A model generated the notes under the pieces. That model was not told where the DNA came from. It saw only the letters and a list, made by a program, of their open reading frames with translations, and searched no databases. From Luteipulveratus halotolerans (GTDB lineage Bacteria > Actinomycetota > Actinomycetes > Actinomycetales > Dermatophilaceae): DNA of 64,000 nucleotides. Where the stretch lies: positions 4,092,001-4,156,000 of the forward strand of contig NZ_LAIR01000002.1 of assembly GCF_001247745.1 (NCBI RefSeq), given 5' to 3'. Positions 1-7,843 of the stretch are shown here, piece by piece. Each line of letters starts with the position of its first letter. Position 1 is the first letter of the stretch. Made by a program: the position numbers and the translations under genes.

Positions 1-142
1 GCGGCAGCCCCCAGATCAGGGCACCGGCGGTCAGGCCGAGGCCCACCACGGCCTTGACGGTGGCGAGGACGCGGCAGCGGAGCACGCTCTGGCCGGAGGG
101 ACAGGCGTGCGCGGTCGGCTCGGGGGAGGAGCTGATCGGCAT
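1..142 (-). CDS. N-terminus of an unidentified membrane protein (partial)
   Basis: Reading leftwards from an ATG at 142, 47 codons stay open to the window edge. The first 24 or so residues are polar, followed by a basic stretch (RCRVLATVK) and then a hydrophobic segment (VVGLGLTAGALIWGLP) that looks like a first transmembrane helix. This N-terminal layout would suit a lysylphosphatidylglycerol synthase/flippase-type membrane protein, but that is a guess from a short piece. The rest of the gene lies outside the window. Confidence 0.45.
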   Translation of the reverse strand, partial: MPISSSPEPTAHACPSGQSVLRCRVLATVKAVVGLGLTAGALIWGLP

Positions 143-377
143 GACCTGCACCGTGCCATGACTTCCCGTGCACACTCGACGCACGGCGCGTGAACGCCGG
201 GCGACATCACTGCCCGGCGCGCGACTTGGTGGTACGCACGGGGTCGGCCGAGCGGCGTACGCCACGGGATGCCGCGCTCGGCGGAAACTTATGACCGCGA
301 TCACACCCGCGCGACAACGGGCAGGAAACTGCCAGCCTGTTCACACCCTCAGTGCGTCCACATCGTGGACTTCCGTC

Positions 378-1154
378 TCAGACCGTGATGGTGAGCCCCT
401 CGTCGGCCAGCAGCACGTCGCCTCCGAACTCCGCAGCAGCGTCCTGCCGGCTGCGCTCGCGGTGGTTGCCCGGCCAGAAGTGGGTCAGCACCAGCCGCCG
501 GGCTCCGGCCCGCGCGGCGAGCGCACCCGCCTGCGCCGCCGTCAGGTTGTACGCCGGTGTGCCGGGCGGCGGCCCGGGCACGCCTTGTCGTTGGTGCCGG
601 TCGGTCGCGTCGACCACGAACACGTCGACGTCGCGACCGAGCTCGACCACGGCCTCGATCGGACCGGTGTCGCCCGTGACCGCGACCGTCGCACCGCCCG
701 CCTCGATGCGCACGCCCACGTTGTCGACGTAATGCGGCAACCGGTGCAACGCCAGGTCGAACCCACCGACCGTGGCCGCGTCCGGCGTACCGAGCCAGTC
801 GAAGACGTGCGCGCACGACCGGTGCGCGCCGTCCTCGGACTCGCGCAGTCGTACGACGACCGCCTCCGGGCACAGCAGCGGGACCGCCGGCAGGTCGCGG
901 CCGGCGTACCAGCGGGCGCGCATCAGCGCGGGCAGGTCCCCGGTGTGGTCGGGGTGGTCGTGCGTGACGACCACGGCCGCGAGGGGTGCGGCCGTCGGCG
1001 ACCGCAGGTGCGTGAGCAGCCGGGGGAGCGTGCCCCAGCCGAGGTCGACCGCGATCGCCGCGCCGTCGTACTCGACCACCACCCCCGAGCAGGCCCGTCC
1101 CGGCTCGGGCCAGGCGCCGCAGCTGCCGAGCGTGGTGATCGTCACGGGTGTCAT
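378..1154 (-). CDS. MBL-fold metallo-hydrolase (RNase Z-like)
   Basis: A 258-residue protein of the metallo-beta-lactamase superfamily, in the size range of RNase Z-like and phosphodiesterase-like members. The zinc-binding signature HDHPDH lies near residue 75, a second metal-ligand region GDTGP near residue 160, and a C-terminal LTHFWPGNH supplies another histidine. The ATG at 1154 is preferred over an upstream GTG at 1190 because the beta-strand TPVTITTLGSCG directly follows it and matches the usual start of the fold. It is divergent from murE across 169 bases. The substrate cannot be told; hydrolysis of a phosphodiester or thioester is usual in the family. Confidence 0.8.
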   Translation of the reverse strand: MTPVTITTLGSCGAWPEPGRACSGVVVEYDGAAIAVDLGWGTLPRLLTHLRSPTAAPLAAVVVTHDHPDHTGDLPALMRARWYAGRDLPAVPLLCPEAVVVRLRESEDGAHRSCAHVFDWLGTPDAATVGGFDLALHRLPHYVDNVGVRIEAGGATVAVTGDTGPIEAVVELGRDVDVFVVDATDRHQRQGVPGPPPGTPAYNLTAAQAGALAARAGARRLVLTHFWPGNHRERSRQDAAAEFGGDVLLADEGLTITV

Positions 1155-1251
1155 GGCACCCAGGTTGTCCCGGGTCACCGCGTCGCGCACCGTTCTGCTG
1201 AGGGAGTCGCCTCCCCCGGGCGAGCGGATGCGGATCGGCGGGTATCCCGAT

Positions 1252-1271
1252 TTCTAGCGACATTCCTAGAA
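1252..1271. promoter_or_regulatory. TTCTAG-N8-CTAGAA dyad in the murE upstream region
   Basis: A perfect 6-base inverted repeat with an 8-base spacer lies 52 bases before the murE start, between divergent genes. CTAG is rare in such GC-rich DNA, so two copies in a dyad suggest a protein-binding site. No regulator is identified. Confidence 0.3.
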
Positions 1272-1323
1272 CGGATCGATCAGCGTGCGCCGATCGGTGC
1301 CGACGCGTTGTTACAGTCCTCCG

Positions 1324-2790
1324 GTGCTTCTTGACCACACGGCCCTGAGCGAGACTCTCGGCGTCCCGGTGCCCGAGTCCGTGGAGTCCGTGTGCGCCGT
1401 CACTCACGACTCGCGCGACGTCGTCCCCGGAGGCGCGTTCGTCGCGATCCCCGGCTTCCTCGCCGACGGCGTCGACTTCGTCCCCCAGGCGATGGAGCGC
1501 GGCGCGGTCCTCGTCGTCGCCGAGCGCGAGGTGCCCGGTGCGCCGACCGTCGTCGTCCCCGACGCCCGCGTGGCTCTCGCCCGGCTCGCCGTCGAGGTGA
1601 CCGGTCGCCCGTCCGAGAAGCTCACGGTCTACGGCATCACCGGCACCAACGGCAAGACCACCAGCTCCTACGTCCTGCACGCGATCCTGTCCGCGGCGCA
1701 CGGCACCGAGCACACCGGTCTGATGACCACCGCCGAGATCGTCGTCGGCAAGGACCGCGAGGTCGCGGTTCGTACGACGGGTGAGGCTCCCGTCGTCCAG
1801 GGCAACCTCGCGCGCATGGTCGACGCCGGCGTCAGCCACGTCGTGCTCGAGACCTCCTCGCACGGCATCCACCTCCACCGCGTGCTCGGAACCCGTTACG
1901 CCGCAGCGCTGTTCACCAACCTGACGCGCGACCACATCGACCTGCACGGCACGATGGAGGACTACTACCTCACCAAGCGTCGCCTGTTCGAGTGGACCGA
2001 CGGGCCCAAGCTCGCCAACATCGACGACGGCTACGGCCGACGCATCGCCGACGAGATCCCCGGCACGCTGACGTTCGGCCTGGCCGAGGGTGCCGACTAC
2101 CGCATCGTCGCCGAGCGCGTCGAGGGCGGCGGCACGGCGTTCGAGCTGCACACACCGGACGGCGTCCTCGAGCTGCGTACGCCGCTGCTGGGTGACTACA
2201 ACGTCCACAACGTCGCGGGCGCCTCGGCGATCGCGCTCGAGATGGGCATGGACCGCGACACGCTCGTGCGCGCGGTCGAGCAGATGGGGCAGGTGCCGGG
2301 GCGGTTCGAGCGCGTGCCGGCGGCGATGGAGCACGGCCTGGAGGTCGTCGTCGACTACGCCCACACCGATATCGGCCTGGAGGCCGTGCTCGACGTCGCC
2401 CGCGACGTGGCCGCCACCCGCAACGCCGGGTCGCGTGTCATCTGCGTCTACGGCGCGGCCGGCGACCGCGACAAGGCCAAACGGCCGTTGATGGGACAGG
2501 TCGCCTCACGCCTGGCCGATGTCGCGATCATCACCACCGACGACGCCTACTCCGAGGACCCGCAGGCCATCGCCGACGAGGTCGCCACGGGCGCCGACCT
2601 GTCGCGTACGACGATCGTGCTCGACCGCCGCAAGGCCATCGAGCAGGCGCTCGGCCAGGCCCACGCCGGCGACGTCGTCGTGGTGGCGGGCAAGGGGCAC
2701 GAGCGGGTCCAGCACCTGCCGACCGGTGACGTCGACTTCCACGACGCCACCGTCGTCACCGAGATCCTCGGCACCCGCGTCTCCGCCTGA
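1324..2790 (+). CDS. murE: MurE-type UDP-MurNAc-tripeptide ligase
   Basis: A Mur ligase of 488 residues that adds the third amino acid to UDP-MurNAc-L-Ala-D-Glu in the cytoplasm, using ATP. Visible landmarks are the ATP loop GTNGKTT near residue 105, ETSSHG near 180, TNLTRDHIDLHGTMEDY near 200, VDYAHT near 345 and KGHE near 456. At the position where DAP-adding enzymes have DNPR this protein has DDAYSEDP (about residue 406), so the third residue is probably not meso-DAP; L-Lys is the obvious alternative. The gene stands alone rather than in a division/cell-wall cluster. GTG at 1324 is chosen because the N-terminal domain begins at once. A second, divergent Mur ligase paralogue cannot be excluded. 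Confidence 0.85.
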   Translation: MLLDHTALSETLGVPVPESVESVCAVTHDSRDVVPGGAFVAIPGFLADGVDFVPQAMERGAVLVVAEREVPGAPTVVVPDARVALARLAVEVTGRPSEKLTVYGITGTNGKTTSSYVLHAILSAAHGTEHTGLMTTAEIVVGKDREVAVRTTGEAPVVQGNLARMVDAGVSHVVLETSSHGIHLHRVLGTRYAAALFTNLTRDHIDLHGTMEDYYLTKRRLFEWTDGPKLANIDDGYGRRIADEIPGTLTFGLAEGADYRIVAERVEGGGTAFELHTPDGVLELRTPLLGDYNVHNVAGASAIALEMGMDRDTLVRAVEQMGQVPGRFERVPAAMEHGLEVVVDYAHTDIGLEAVLDVARDVAATRNAGSRVICVYGAAGDRDKAKRPLMGQVASRLADVAIITTDDAYSEDPQAIADEVATGADLSRTTIVLDRRKAIEQALGQAHAGDVVVVAGKGHERVQHLPTGDVDFHDATVVTEILGTRVSA

Positions 2791-2808
2791 GCTCCTTACC
2801 CTTCAGCT

Positions 2809-2853
2809 AAAACTGTCTGTCCGGCACTCCATGCACTGCCGAACAGACAGCTT
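2809..2853. terminator. Palindrome family A, copy 1 (bidirectional terminator)
   Basis: Arms CTGTCTGTCCGGCA (2813-2826) and TGCCGAACAGACAG (2837-2850) enclose the loop CTCCATGCAC. An A-run precedes and CTTT follows, so it can act as an intrinsic terminator both ways between the converging murE and GNAT genes. A second copy with the same loop lies at 16731-16784. Confidence 0.75.
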
Positions 2854-2858
2854 TGCGG

Positions 2859-3386
2859 TCACCCGAGGGGTTTGACCAGCAGCTCGAACTCCAGGTCGTC
2901 CCGCTGCGGAATCCCGAACCTCTCGTCGCCGTACGGGAACGGTGACATCTGGCCGGTACGCCGGTAGCCGCGCCGCTCGTACCAGCCGATCAGGTCCTCG
3001 CGCTGCCGGATCACGGTCATGCGCATCTCGGCGACGTCCCACTCGGCCTGCGCGAACCGCTCGGCCTCGGCGATGACCTGCTTGCCGAGCCCGCTGCCCT
3101 GCTCGCGCGGGCTGACGGCGAACATCCCGAAGTAGGCGTGGTCGCCGCGGTGCTCCAGCTGGCAGCAGGCCACGAGGTCATCGTCGCGCTCGACGACGAC
3201 GAGCCGACTCGCGTCGCCGTCGATCACGGCCCGTACGCCCTCGGGGTCGGTGCGCTGACCTTCGAGCAGGTCGGCCTCGGTGGTCCAGCCCGCCCGGCTC
3301 GCATCGCCCCGGTACGCCGACTCGATCAGGCCCACGAGTGCGGGTACGTCGTCGTGGGTGGCGGACCGGAACGTGAGGGCAGTCAT
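2859..3386 (-). CDS. GNAT family N-acetyltransferase
   Basis: A 175-residue GCN5-related acetyltransferase, the family's usual size. The acetyl-CoA pyrophosphate-binding segment is seen as REQGSGLGKQVIAEAE near residues 95-112 (the Q/RxxGxG/A motif), followed by the strand-helix ending in WYERRGYRRTG near residue 145. The acceptor cannot be predicted. The ATG at 3386 sits at the start of strand 1 (MTALTFRSATHDDVPAL). It converges on murE across palindrome A. Confidence 0.85.
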   Translation of the reverse strand: MTALTFRSATHDDVPALVGLIESAYRGDASRAGWTTEADLLEGQRTDPEGVRAVIDGDASRLVVVERDDDLVACCQLEHRGDHAYFGMFAVSPREQGSGLGKQVIAEAERFAQAEWDVAEMRMTVIRQREDLIGWYERRGYRRTGQMSPFPYGDERFGIPQRDDLEFELLVKPLG

Positions 3387-3425
3387 GAGCACATCCTCGC
3401 CCGTCGTGGAACGTGCCAGACCGCC

Positions 3426-3523
3426 GGTCGAGCAGGGCGAACGCAGTGATGCCCGTACCGAGACCCGGAACCCGGTCTCGATACGGCTCGCCCCGTGGGG
3501 CTCGCCTACTCGACCAGCGGTGG
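3426..3523. repeat. Interspersed palindromic repeat, GGTCTCGATACGG type
   Basis: The left part reads GGTCGAGCAGGGCGA ... GTACCGAGACC and the right part GGTCTCGATACGG ... CCTACTCGACC, forming an imperfect long palindrome in the gap between the aldo/keto reductase and GNAT genes. Related copies lie at about 50999-51112 and 60905-61012. Confidence 0.65.
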
Positions 3524-3531
3524 TGGGCGAC

Positions 3532-4527
3532 TCAGGTGGTGGGGGCGGTGTCGCGCTCGACCCAGCTGCGGTCCGGCGTACGGTCACCGGCCGGCTCCAG
3601 CGACGACAGCTCGGCCAGCGCCTCGGCAGGGACCTGCAGGGTGGCGGCGGCGACGTTCTCCTCCAGGTAGGTCCGGCGCTTGGTGCCGGGGATCGGCACG
3701 ACGTCCTCACCCTGCGCGAGCAGCCAGGCGAGCGCCACCTGCCCGGCGGTGGCGCCGAGACCGGAGGCGATCTCACCGATGCGCCCGACCAGCGCGAGGT
3801 TGGCGTCGAGGTTGTCGCCCTGCCAGCGCGGCAGCGTCGACCGGAAGTCGCCGTCGCCGGGCGCGCTCGCGGCGGCCGAACCCGTGAGCATGCCTCGGCC
3901 CAGCGGCGAGTACGCCACGAGCGCGGTGCCGAGCTCGCGCGCGGCCGGGACGACCGCCCGTTCGATGTCGCGGCTGAAGATCGACCACTCCGTCTGCACG
4001 GCTGCGATCGGGTGGACCGCGCTCGCGCGACGCAACGTGTCGGCGGACGCCTCGGACAGCCCGATCTGGCGGATCTTGCCGGCGTCGACCATCTGCGCCA
4101 TCGCGCCGACGGTCTCCTCGATCGGCACCTGCGGGTCCGGGCGGTGCAGGTAGTACAGGTCGATCGTCTCCACCCCGAGGCGGGACAGCGAGGCGTCGAC
4201 GGCCGTGCGGGCGTACGCCGCGGAGCCGTCCACCTGGCCGTTGGGCATCGACGTCTCGGGGTCGGTGAGGATGCCGAACTTGGTGGCCAGGACGATCTCG
4301 TCGCGGCGGGTCTTGAGCACCTCGGACAGCAGCTGCTCGTTGTGGCCGTTGCCGTACATGTCGGCGGTGTCGAGCAGGTTGACGCCGAGGTCGAGCGCGC
4401 GGTGGAGGGTGGCGATCGACTCGTCGCGGTCGGCGGTGCCGTACGCGAACGACATGCCCATGCAGCCGAGGCCGAGGGCGGACACGTCGAGGTCGGCGAT
4501 GCGGCGACGGGGGAGCGGTGCACTCAT
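3532..4527 (-). CDS. Aldo/keto reductase
   Basis: A 331-residue NADPH-dependent aldo/keto reductase (TIM barrel, cytoplasmic). The catalytic tetrad is visible: Asp in LLDTADMYG and Tyr in the same motif near residues 53-58, Lys in LATKFGI near 83, and His in YYLHRPDP near 125. The cofactor end shows IPGTKRRTYLEEN near 282. The ATG at 4527 has a strong ribosome site (AAGGAG, 7 bases upstream). It lies downstream of a MerR gene on the same strand, a common regulator-oxidoreductase pairing; substrate unknown. Confidence 0.9.
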   Translation of the reverse strand: MSAPLPRRRIADLDVSALGLGCMGMSFAYGTADRDESIATLHRALDLGVNLLDTADMYGNGHNEQLLSEVLKTRRDEIVLATKFGILTDPETSMPNGQVDGSAAYARTAVDASLSRLGVETIDLYYLHRPDPQVPIEETVGAMAQMVDAGKIRQIGLSEASADTLRRASAVHPIAAVQTEWSIFSRDIERAVVPAARELGTALVAYSPLGRGMLTGSAAASAPGDGDFRSTLPRWQGDNLDANLALVGRIGEIASGLGATAGQVALAWLLAQGEDVVPIPGTKRRTYLEENVAAATLQVPAEALAELSSLEPAGDRTPDRSWVERDTAPTT

Positions 4528-4548
4528 GGTGGTACTCCTTCGGGTACA

Positions 4549-4602
4549 GGCGAAATGTGACTTCACGAGTGCGCATAGCAGCCCTTGAAGTCACATTTCG
4601 CC
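4549..4602. repeat. Palindrome family B, copy 1
   Basis: Perfect 17-base arms GGCGAAATGTGACTTCA (4549-4565) and its complement (4586-4602) around a 20-base loop. The identical arms and the exact reverse complement of this loop occur at 37007-37060, so the two copies are one element in opposite orientations. It lies between MerR and the aldo/keto reductase. Confidence 0.85.
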
Positions 4603-4657
4603 CGGGAAGTGAGGGTTGGGCGGGCGAAGGTGGGCAGCGGGTACGACGGGTAGCGGC

Positions 4658-5122
4658 TCAGCTGCCGCACGCACCGCCGTAGGTCGTGATCTTGTGGTCG
4701 GTGACGGCGAGCGACACCTGCAGCTCTTCGATCTGGCGGGCGATCTGCGCCCGGTGCGCCTGCATCAGCGCGAGGCGTTCGGGCACGGTCGACTCGCCCT
4801 GCTCGGCCAGCTCGATGTAGCGGGTCAGGTCGCGAATCGACATACCGGACAAGCGCATTCGCGTGAGGAACACGATGCGTCGTACGGCCTCGGTGTCGTA
4901 CTTGCGGTGGCCGGACGGTGCGCGCGGCACCGACACCAGACCGATGCGTTCGTAGTAGCGCAGGGTGTGCGGGCTGAGGTCGAGCAGGGCGGCGACCTCG
5001 GCGACCGTCATCGAGTGGGCGATCTCGCCGCCGTCGAGCAGAGCGTTGATCTGATCGATGTCGATGGGCTCGTCACCGACGCGGGTCGCGAGCGCCCGGT
5101 CGAGGATCGTCGAGGTGGTCAT
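4658..5122 (-). CDS. MerR family transcriptional regulator
   Basis: A 154-residue regulator. Residues 1-37 form an extension, then the winged helix-turn-helix TVAEVAALLDLSPHTLRYYE leads into the wing SGHRKYD and RMRLSGMSIRDLTRYIEL. A coiled-coil dimer helix (LMQAHRAQIARQIEELQ) follows near 115-135 and the end carries one cysteine (GGACGS). Genes of this type often sit next to aldo/keto reductases, and this one is directly upstream of one on the same strand, so control of that gene is inferred. The inducer is unknown. Confidence 0.88.
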   Translation of the reverse strand: MTTSTILDRALATRVGDEPIDIDQINALLDGGEIAHSMTVAEVAALLDLSPHTLRYYERIGLVSVPRAPSGHRKYDTEAVRRIVFLTRMRLSGMSIRDLTRYIELAEQGESTVPERLALMQAHRAQIARQIEELQVSLAVTDHKITTYGGACGS

Positions 5123-5164
5123 GTCTTCGACCGTAGAAGTTGGACCACGCTCTAAGGCAAGGCC

Positions 5165-6181
5165 TCAGCGAAAGTATTTCTGGACGACGCTCGCCGACAC
5201 CTCGTCGACCGAGCCGTGCTGCCAGGTCGGGGTGCGGTCCTTGTCGACCAGCTGGGCACGCACGCCCTCGACGAAGTCGCCGTCCGCGACCAGGTGGCCG
5301 GCGATGACGAGGTCCTGGTCGAGCACCTCACGCACCGAACCCAGCCGGGCCGCGCGGCGCAGCGCCTCCAGGGTCACCGCGACCGACAGCGGCGAGCGCG
5401 TCGCGAGCAGCGTGCCGGCCTCGCGTGCTGCCGGGTCGTCGTGCGACTGCAGGCGGTGCAGGATCGCGGCCGGGTCGTCACCGGCGTAGCACTCGTCGAT
5501 CCACGAACGCGCAGCCGCGAGACCGCTCGCGGGCGGGTTGTCGCCGAGGTGCGTGGGCAGCGGGTCGCCGGCCGACAGGCGTTCGCGCAGGCTCACCCAG
5601 TCGACGCTCGCGATCTGCGCGTCCGACAGACCGGCGGCGATGGCGTCGCGCCCGGCGACCGTCGTACCGGTCAGGGCCAGGTGCGTGCCGATCTCGCCGG
5701 GTGCGCGGGAGAGCAGGTAGGTCGCGCCCACGTCGGGGAAGAAGCCGATGCCGGTCTCGGGCATCGCGACCTTGGAGCGCTCGGTGACCAGCCGCAGGTC
5801 GGCGTACGCCGAGACGCCGACGCCCCCGCCTATGACCACACCGTCCTGGTAGGCGACGACGGGCTTGGGGTACGCAGCGAGGGCGGCGTTCATGGCGTAC
5901 TCGGCACGGAAGAACGCGGTGCGGTCGCCGCCGTCGAGCCAGGTGCGGCGTACGGCGACGACGTCACCTCCGGCGCACAGGCCGCGGTCTCCGGCGCCCT
6001 CGATCGAGACGGTCCGCACGGTCTCGTCGCCGGACCAGGCGCGCAGGGCGGCGCTGACGGCCTCGACCATCGGCTGCGTGAGCGCGTTGATGGCCCGCGG
6101 ACGGTCGAGCACGATGCGGCCGAGTGCGCCGTCCTGCTCGATGCGGATCTCGTCTGTGGTGAACGTTCGGGTGGCAGGCAC
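5165..6181 (-). CDS. 3-hydroxyisobutyryl-CoA hydrolase / enoyl-CoA hydratase family
   Basis: A 338-residue crotonase-fold protein whose length and motifs fit the 3-hydroxyisobutyryl-CoA hydrolase branch (valine breakdown) rather than the roughly 260-residue hydratases. The CoA/oxyanion segment GDRGLCAGGDV is near residue 65, GGGVGVSAYADLR near 118, and the diagnostic PETGIGFFPDVGATYLLSR near 140 contains the catalytic acids of the family. It encodes a cytoplasmic thioesterase. It stands alone, 39 bases from the MerR start. An enoyl-CoA hydratase role is less likely. Confidence 0.85.
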   Translation of the reverse strand: MPATRTFTTDEIRIEQDGALGRIVLDRPRAINALTQPMVEAVSAALRAWSGDETVRTVSIEGAGDRGLCAGGDVVAVRRTWLDGGDRTAFFRAEYAMNAALAAYPKPVVAYQDGVVIGGGVGVSAYADLRLVTERSKVAMPETGIGFFPDVGATYLLSRAPGEIGTHLALTGTTVAGRDAIAAGLSDAQIASVDWVSLRERLSAGDPLPTHLGDNPPASGLAAARSWIDECYAGDDPAAILHRLQSHDDPAAREAGTLLATRSPLSVAVTLEALRRAARLGSVREVLDQDLVIAGHLVADGDFVEGVRAQLVDKDRTPTWQHGSVDEVSASVVQKYFR

Positions 6182-6221
6182 GGCCGACCACGATAGGCGG
6201 CGCGTTGCCTAAGGTGGCGAC

Positions 6222-6995
6222 GTGGGCCGGACTCTCAGTGGGCGCGCACCCGCGGTCGTCGCGCACCGCGGGTCGAGCGCGGCCGAGCCCGAGCACACCC
6301 TGACCGCCTATCGTCGCGCGATCGACGAGGGGGCCGACGCGGTCGAGTGCGACATCCGGCTGACCGCCGACGACGAGCTCGTGTGCGTGCACGACCGGCG
6401 CGTCGACCGCGTCAGCGACGGTCGTGGCGTGGTCGCCGACCTCACGCTCGCCGAGCTGCTCGAGCTCGACTTCGGGGTGCTGCGCGGGCGCGGCTCGACG
6501 GTCCTGGTGCTGCGTGATCTGCTGCAGCTGCTGCTCGACGCGCCGCGCCGGGTCGACATCGCGATCGAGACCAAGCACCCCGACAAGTACGGCGGCCGGC
6601 TGGAGTCGCGGCTCGCGGCTCTGCTCGACGAGATGGGCCTCGCCTCGCCCGAGCCCGTGCAGCCCCACGTGCGGATGATGTCGTTCTCGGTGCTGGCCGT
6701 ACGCCGGTTCGGCCGCCTCTGCCCAGGCCTGCCGCGGGTGCTGCTGTCGGAGCTGGGGCTGGTGCCGTCCGTACGCGCCGGCCGGCTGCCCGACAACATC
6801 CCGGTGCTCGGCATCAGCACGTCGCTGCTGCGGCGCGACCCGCAGATCGTGGCCCGTCATCACGCGCGTGGGCACCAGGTGCACGTCTACACGGTCGACC
6901 GCGACGACGACCTGGACCGCTGCCTCGACCTCGGCGTCGACGCGATCATCACCAACCGGCCCGCGTGGGTGCGTTCGGTCGTCGACGCCCTCTGA
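6222..6995 (+). CDS. Glycerophosphodiester phosphodiesterase
   Basis: A 257-residue GDPD-family TIM barrel that hydrolyses glycerophosphodiesters to glycerol-3-phosphate and an alcohol. Metal and catalytic residues are seen in VVAHRGSSAAEPEHTL (His-Arg near 17, Glu near 25), VECDIRLTADDELVCVHD (Glu/Asp near 45, His near 59) and IAIETKHP (Glu near 113). No signal peptide, so probably cytoplasmic. GTG start at 6222. It converges on the MerR gene across palindrome C1. Confidence 0.88.
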   Translation: MGRTLSGRAPAVVAHRGSSAAEPEHTLTAYRRAIDEGADAVECDIRLTADDELVCVHDRRVDRVSDGRGVVADLTLAELLELDFGVLRGRGSTVLVLRDLLQLLLDAPRRVDIAIETKHPDKYGGRLESRLAALLDEMGLASPEPVQPHVRMMSFSVLAVRRFGRLCPGLPRVLLSELGLVPSVRAGRLPDNIPVLGISTSLLRRDPQIVARHHARGHQVHVYTVDRDDDLDRCLDLGVDAIITNRPAWVRSVVDAL

Positions 6996-6998
6996 CTG

Positions 6999-7076
6999 CT
7001 GACGAGACGACCCGCCGACTGCGAGACGACCCGCTGATCTGCGGGTCGTCTCGCAGAGAGCGGGTCGTTTCGTCAG
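6999..7076. repeat. Nested double palindrome, family C copy 1
   Basis: Outer arms CTGACGAGACGACCCGC (6999-7015) and GCGGGTCGTTTCGTCAG (7060-7076) enclose inner arms GCGAGACGACCCGC (7021-7034) and GCGGGTCGTCTCGC (7041-7054). The core GAGACGACCCGC therefore occurs twice directly and twice inverted. It lies between converging genes and overlaps the last MerR codons. Copy 2 is at 8171-8246. Confidence 0.8.
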
Positions 7077-7432
7077 GGGGTGGGCGCCGCCGGGGCGGTT
7101 TCGGAGCGCAGCGCTCGCAGGATGTCCAGCTCGCAGTCGAGGTGGCGGCGCTCGGCCTCGATCCGGTCGATCTCGGCGCGCAGCCGCTCGTCGAGCTCAC
7201 CGGTGCGCTCGTCGGGTGAGGCCTCCAGGCACGGCAGCACCTCACCGATCGTGGCGCTGCTCAGCCCCGCCGCGAACAGGTGCTGGATGAGCACGACCCG
7301 CTCGTGCATGGCGGGTTCGAAGTCGCGCCAGCCGGCCGGCGTACGCGTCGACCGGATCAGGCCGAGCGACTCGTAGTAGCGCAGCGAACGGGCACTGACG
7401 CCTGTGCTCTCCGCGAGCTCGCCGATGCGCAT
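7073..7432 (-). CDS. MerR family regulator of the SMR efflux pair
   Basis: A 119-residue MerR protein: helix-turn-helix MRIGELAESTGVSARSLRYYE at the N-terminus, wing TPAGWRDFE, then a long helix (DERLRAEIDRIEAERRHLDCELDILRAL) for dimerisation. Only one cysteine is present, so metal sensing is unlikely; drug-type effectors are more plausible. It is divergent from two SMR genes with a dyad at 7449-7472 between them. An alternative start at 7462 would overlap that dyad, so 7432 is preferred. Its stop lies inside palindrome C1. Confidence 0.85.
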   Translation of the reverse strand: MRIGELAESTGVSARSLRYYESLGLIRSTRTPAGWRDFEPAMHERVVLIQHLFAAGLSSATIGEVLPCLEASPDERTGELDERLRAEIDRIEAERRHLDCELDILRALRSETAPAAPTP

Positions 7433-7448
7433 GAGGCCTCCCGGATCG

Positions 7449-7472
7449 CTTGCACCTGACATCAGTGTCAAG
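7449..7472. promoter_or_regulatory. Probable MerR operator
   Basis: CTTGCAC CTGACATCAG TGTCAAG is an imperfect dyad: CTTG/CAAG outer ends and CTGA/TCAG inner ends about one centre. Its length and place between the divergent MerR and SMR genes match MerR-type operators that bridge an over-long promoter spacer. Confidence 0.5.
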
Positions 7473-7519
7473 GCCGACGGTGGTGCCGAACATTCCGCCA
7501 CCACCGGAAAGGGCTCGTC

Positions 7520-7843
7520 ATGGAATGGCTCCACCTCGGCATCGCCGTGGTCTTCGAGATCGCGGTCGCCGTCAGCGCCGGCAAGGCCGCCGGCTTCACC
7601 CATCGCGGCTGGACGGCTGCCACACTCGTGAGCGGCGCGATCGGCACGTACTTCCTCAGCCTGGCGCTGCGGACGTTCGACGTCGGTGTCGGGTACGCGA
7701 TCTGGACGTCGGTCTCGGGCGTCGGCATCGTCGTCCTCGGCGCACTCGTGCTCGGGCAGCACATCGACCGGCGTCGCGCGATCGGCATCGCCGCGGTCGT
7801 CGGCGGTGTCGTCGGCCTGCAGCTCACCGGAGGTGCGGCATGA
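7520..7843 (+). CDS. SMR family multidrug efflux subunit 1
   Basis: A 107-residue four-helix small multidrug resistance protein of the inner membrane. The essential proton/drug-binding glutamate sits in helix 1 (VVFEIAVAVS, Glu near 13), and helix 3 contains the family pattern GVGYAIWTSVSGVG with Trp near 62. It overlaps the next SMR gene by four bases, and the two are homologous but only moderately similar, so they probably form an antiparallel heterodimer exporting cationic compounds by proton exchange. Control by the divergent MerR is likely. Confidence 0.9.
   Translation: MEWLHLGIAVVFEIAVAVSAGKAAGFTHRGWTAATLVSGAIGTYFLSLALRTFDVGVGYAIWTSVSGVGIVVLGALVLGQHIDRRRAIGIAAVVGGVVGLQLTGGAA

Noticed and set aside
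7433..7519. Guanidine riboswitch before the SMR genes
   Set aside because: The gap holds a MerR-type dyad but none of the paired ACGR-loop hairpins or ykkC-like structure expected.
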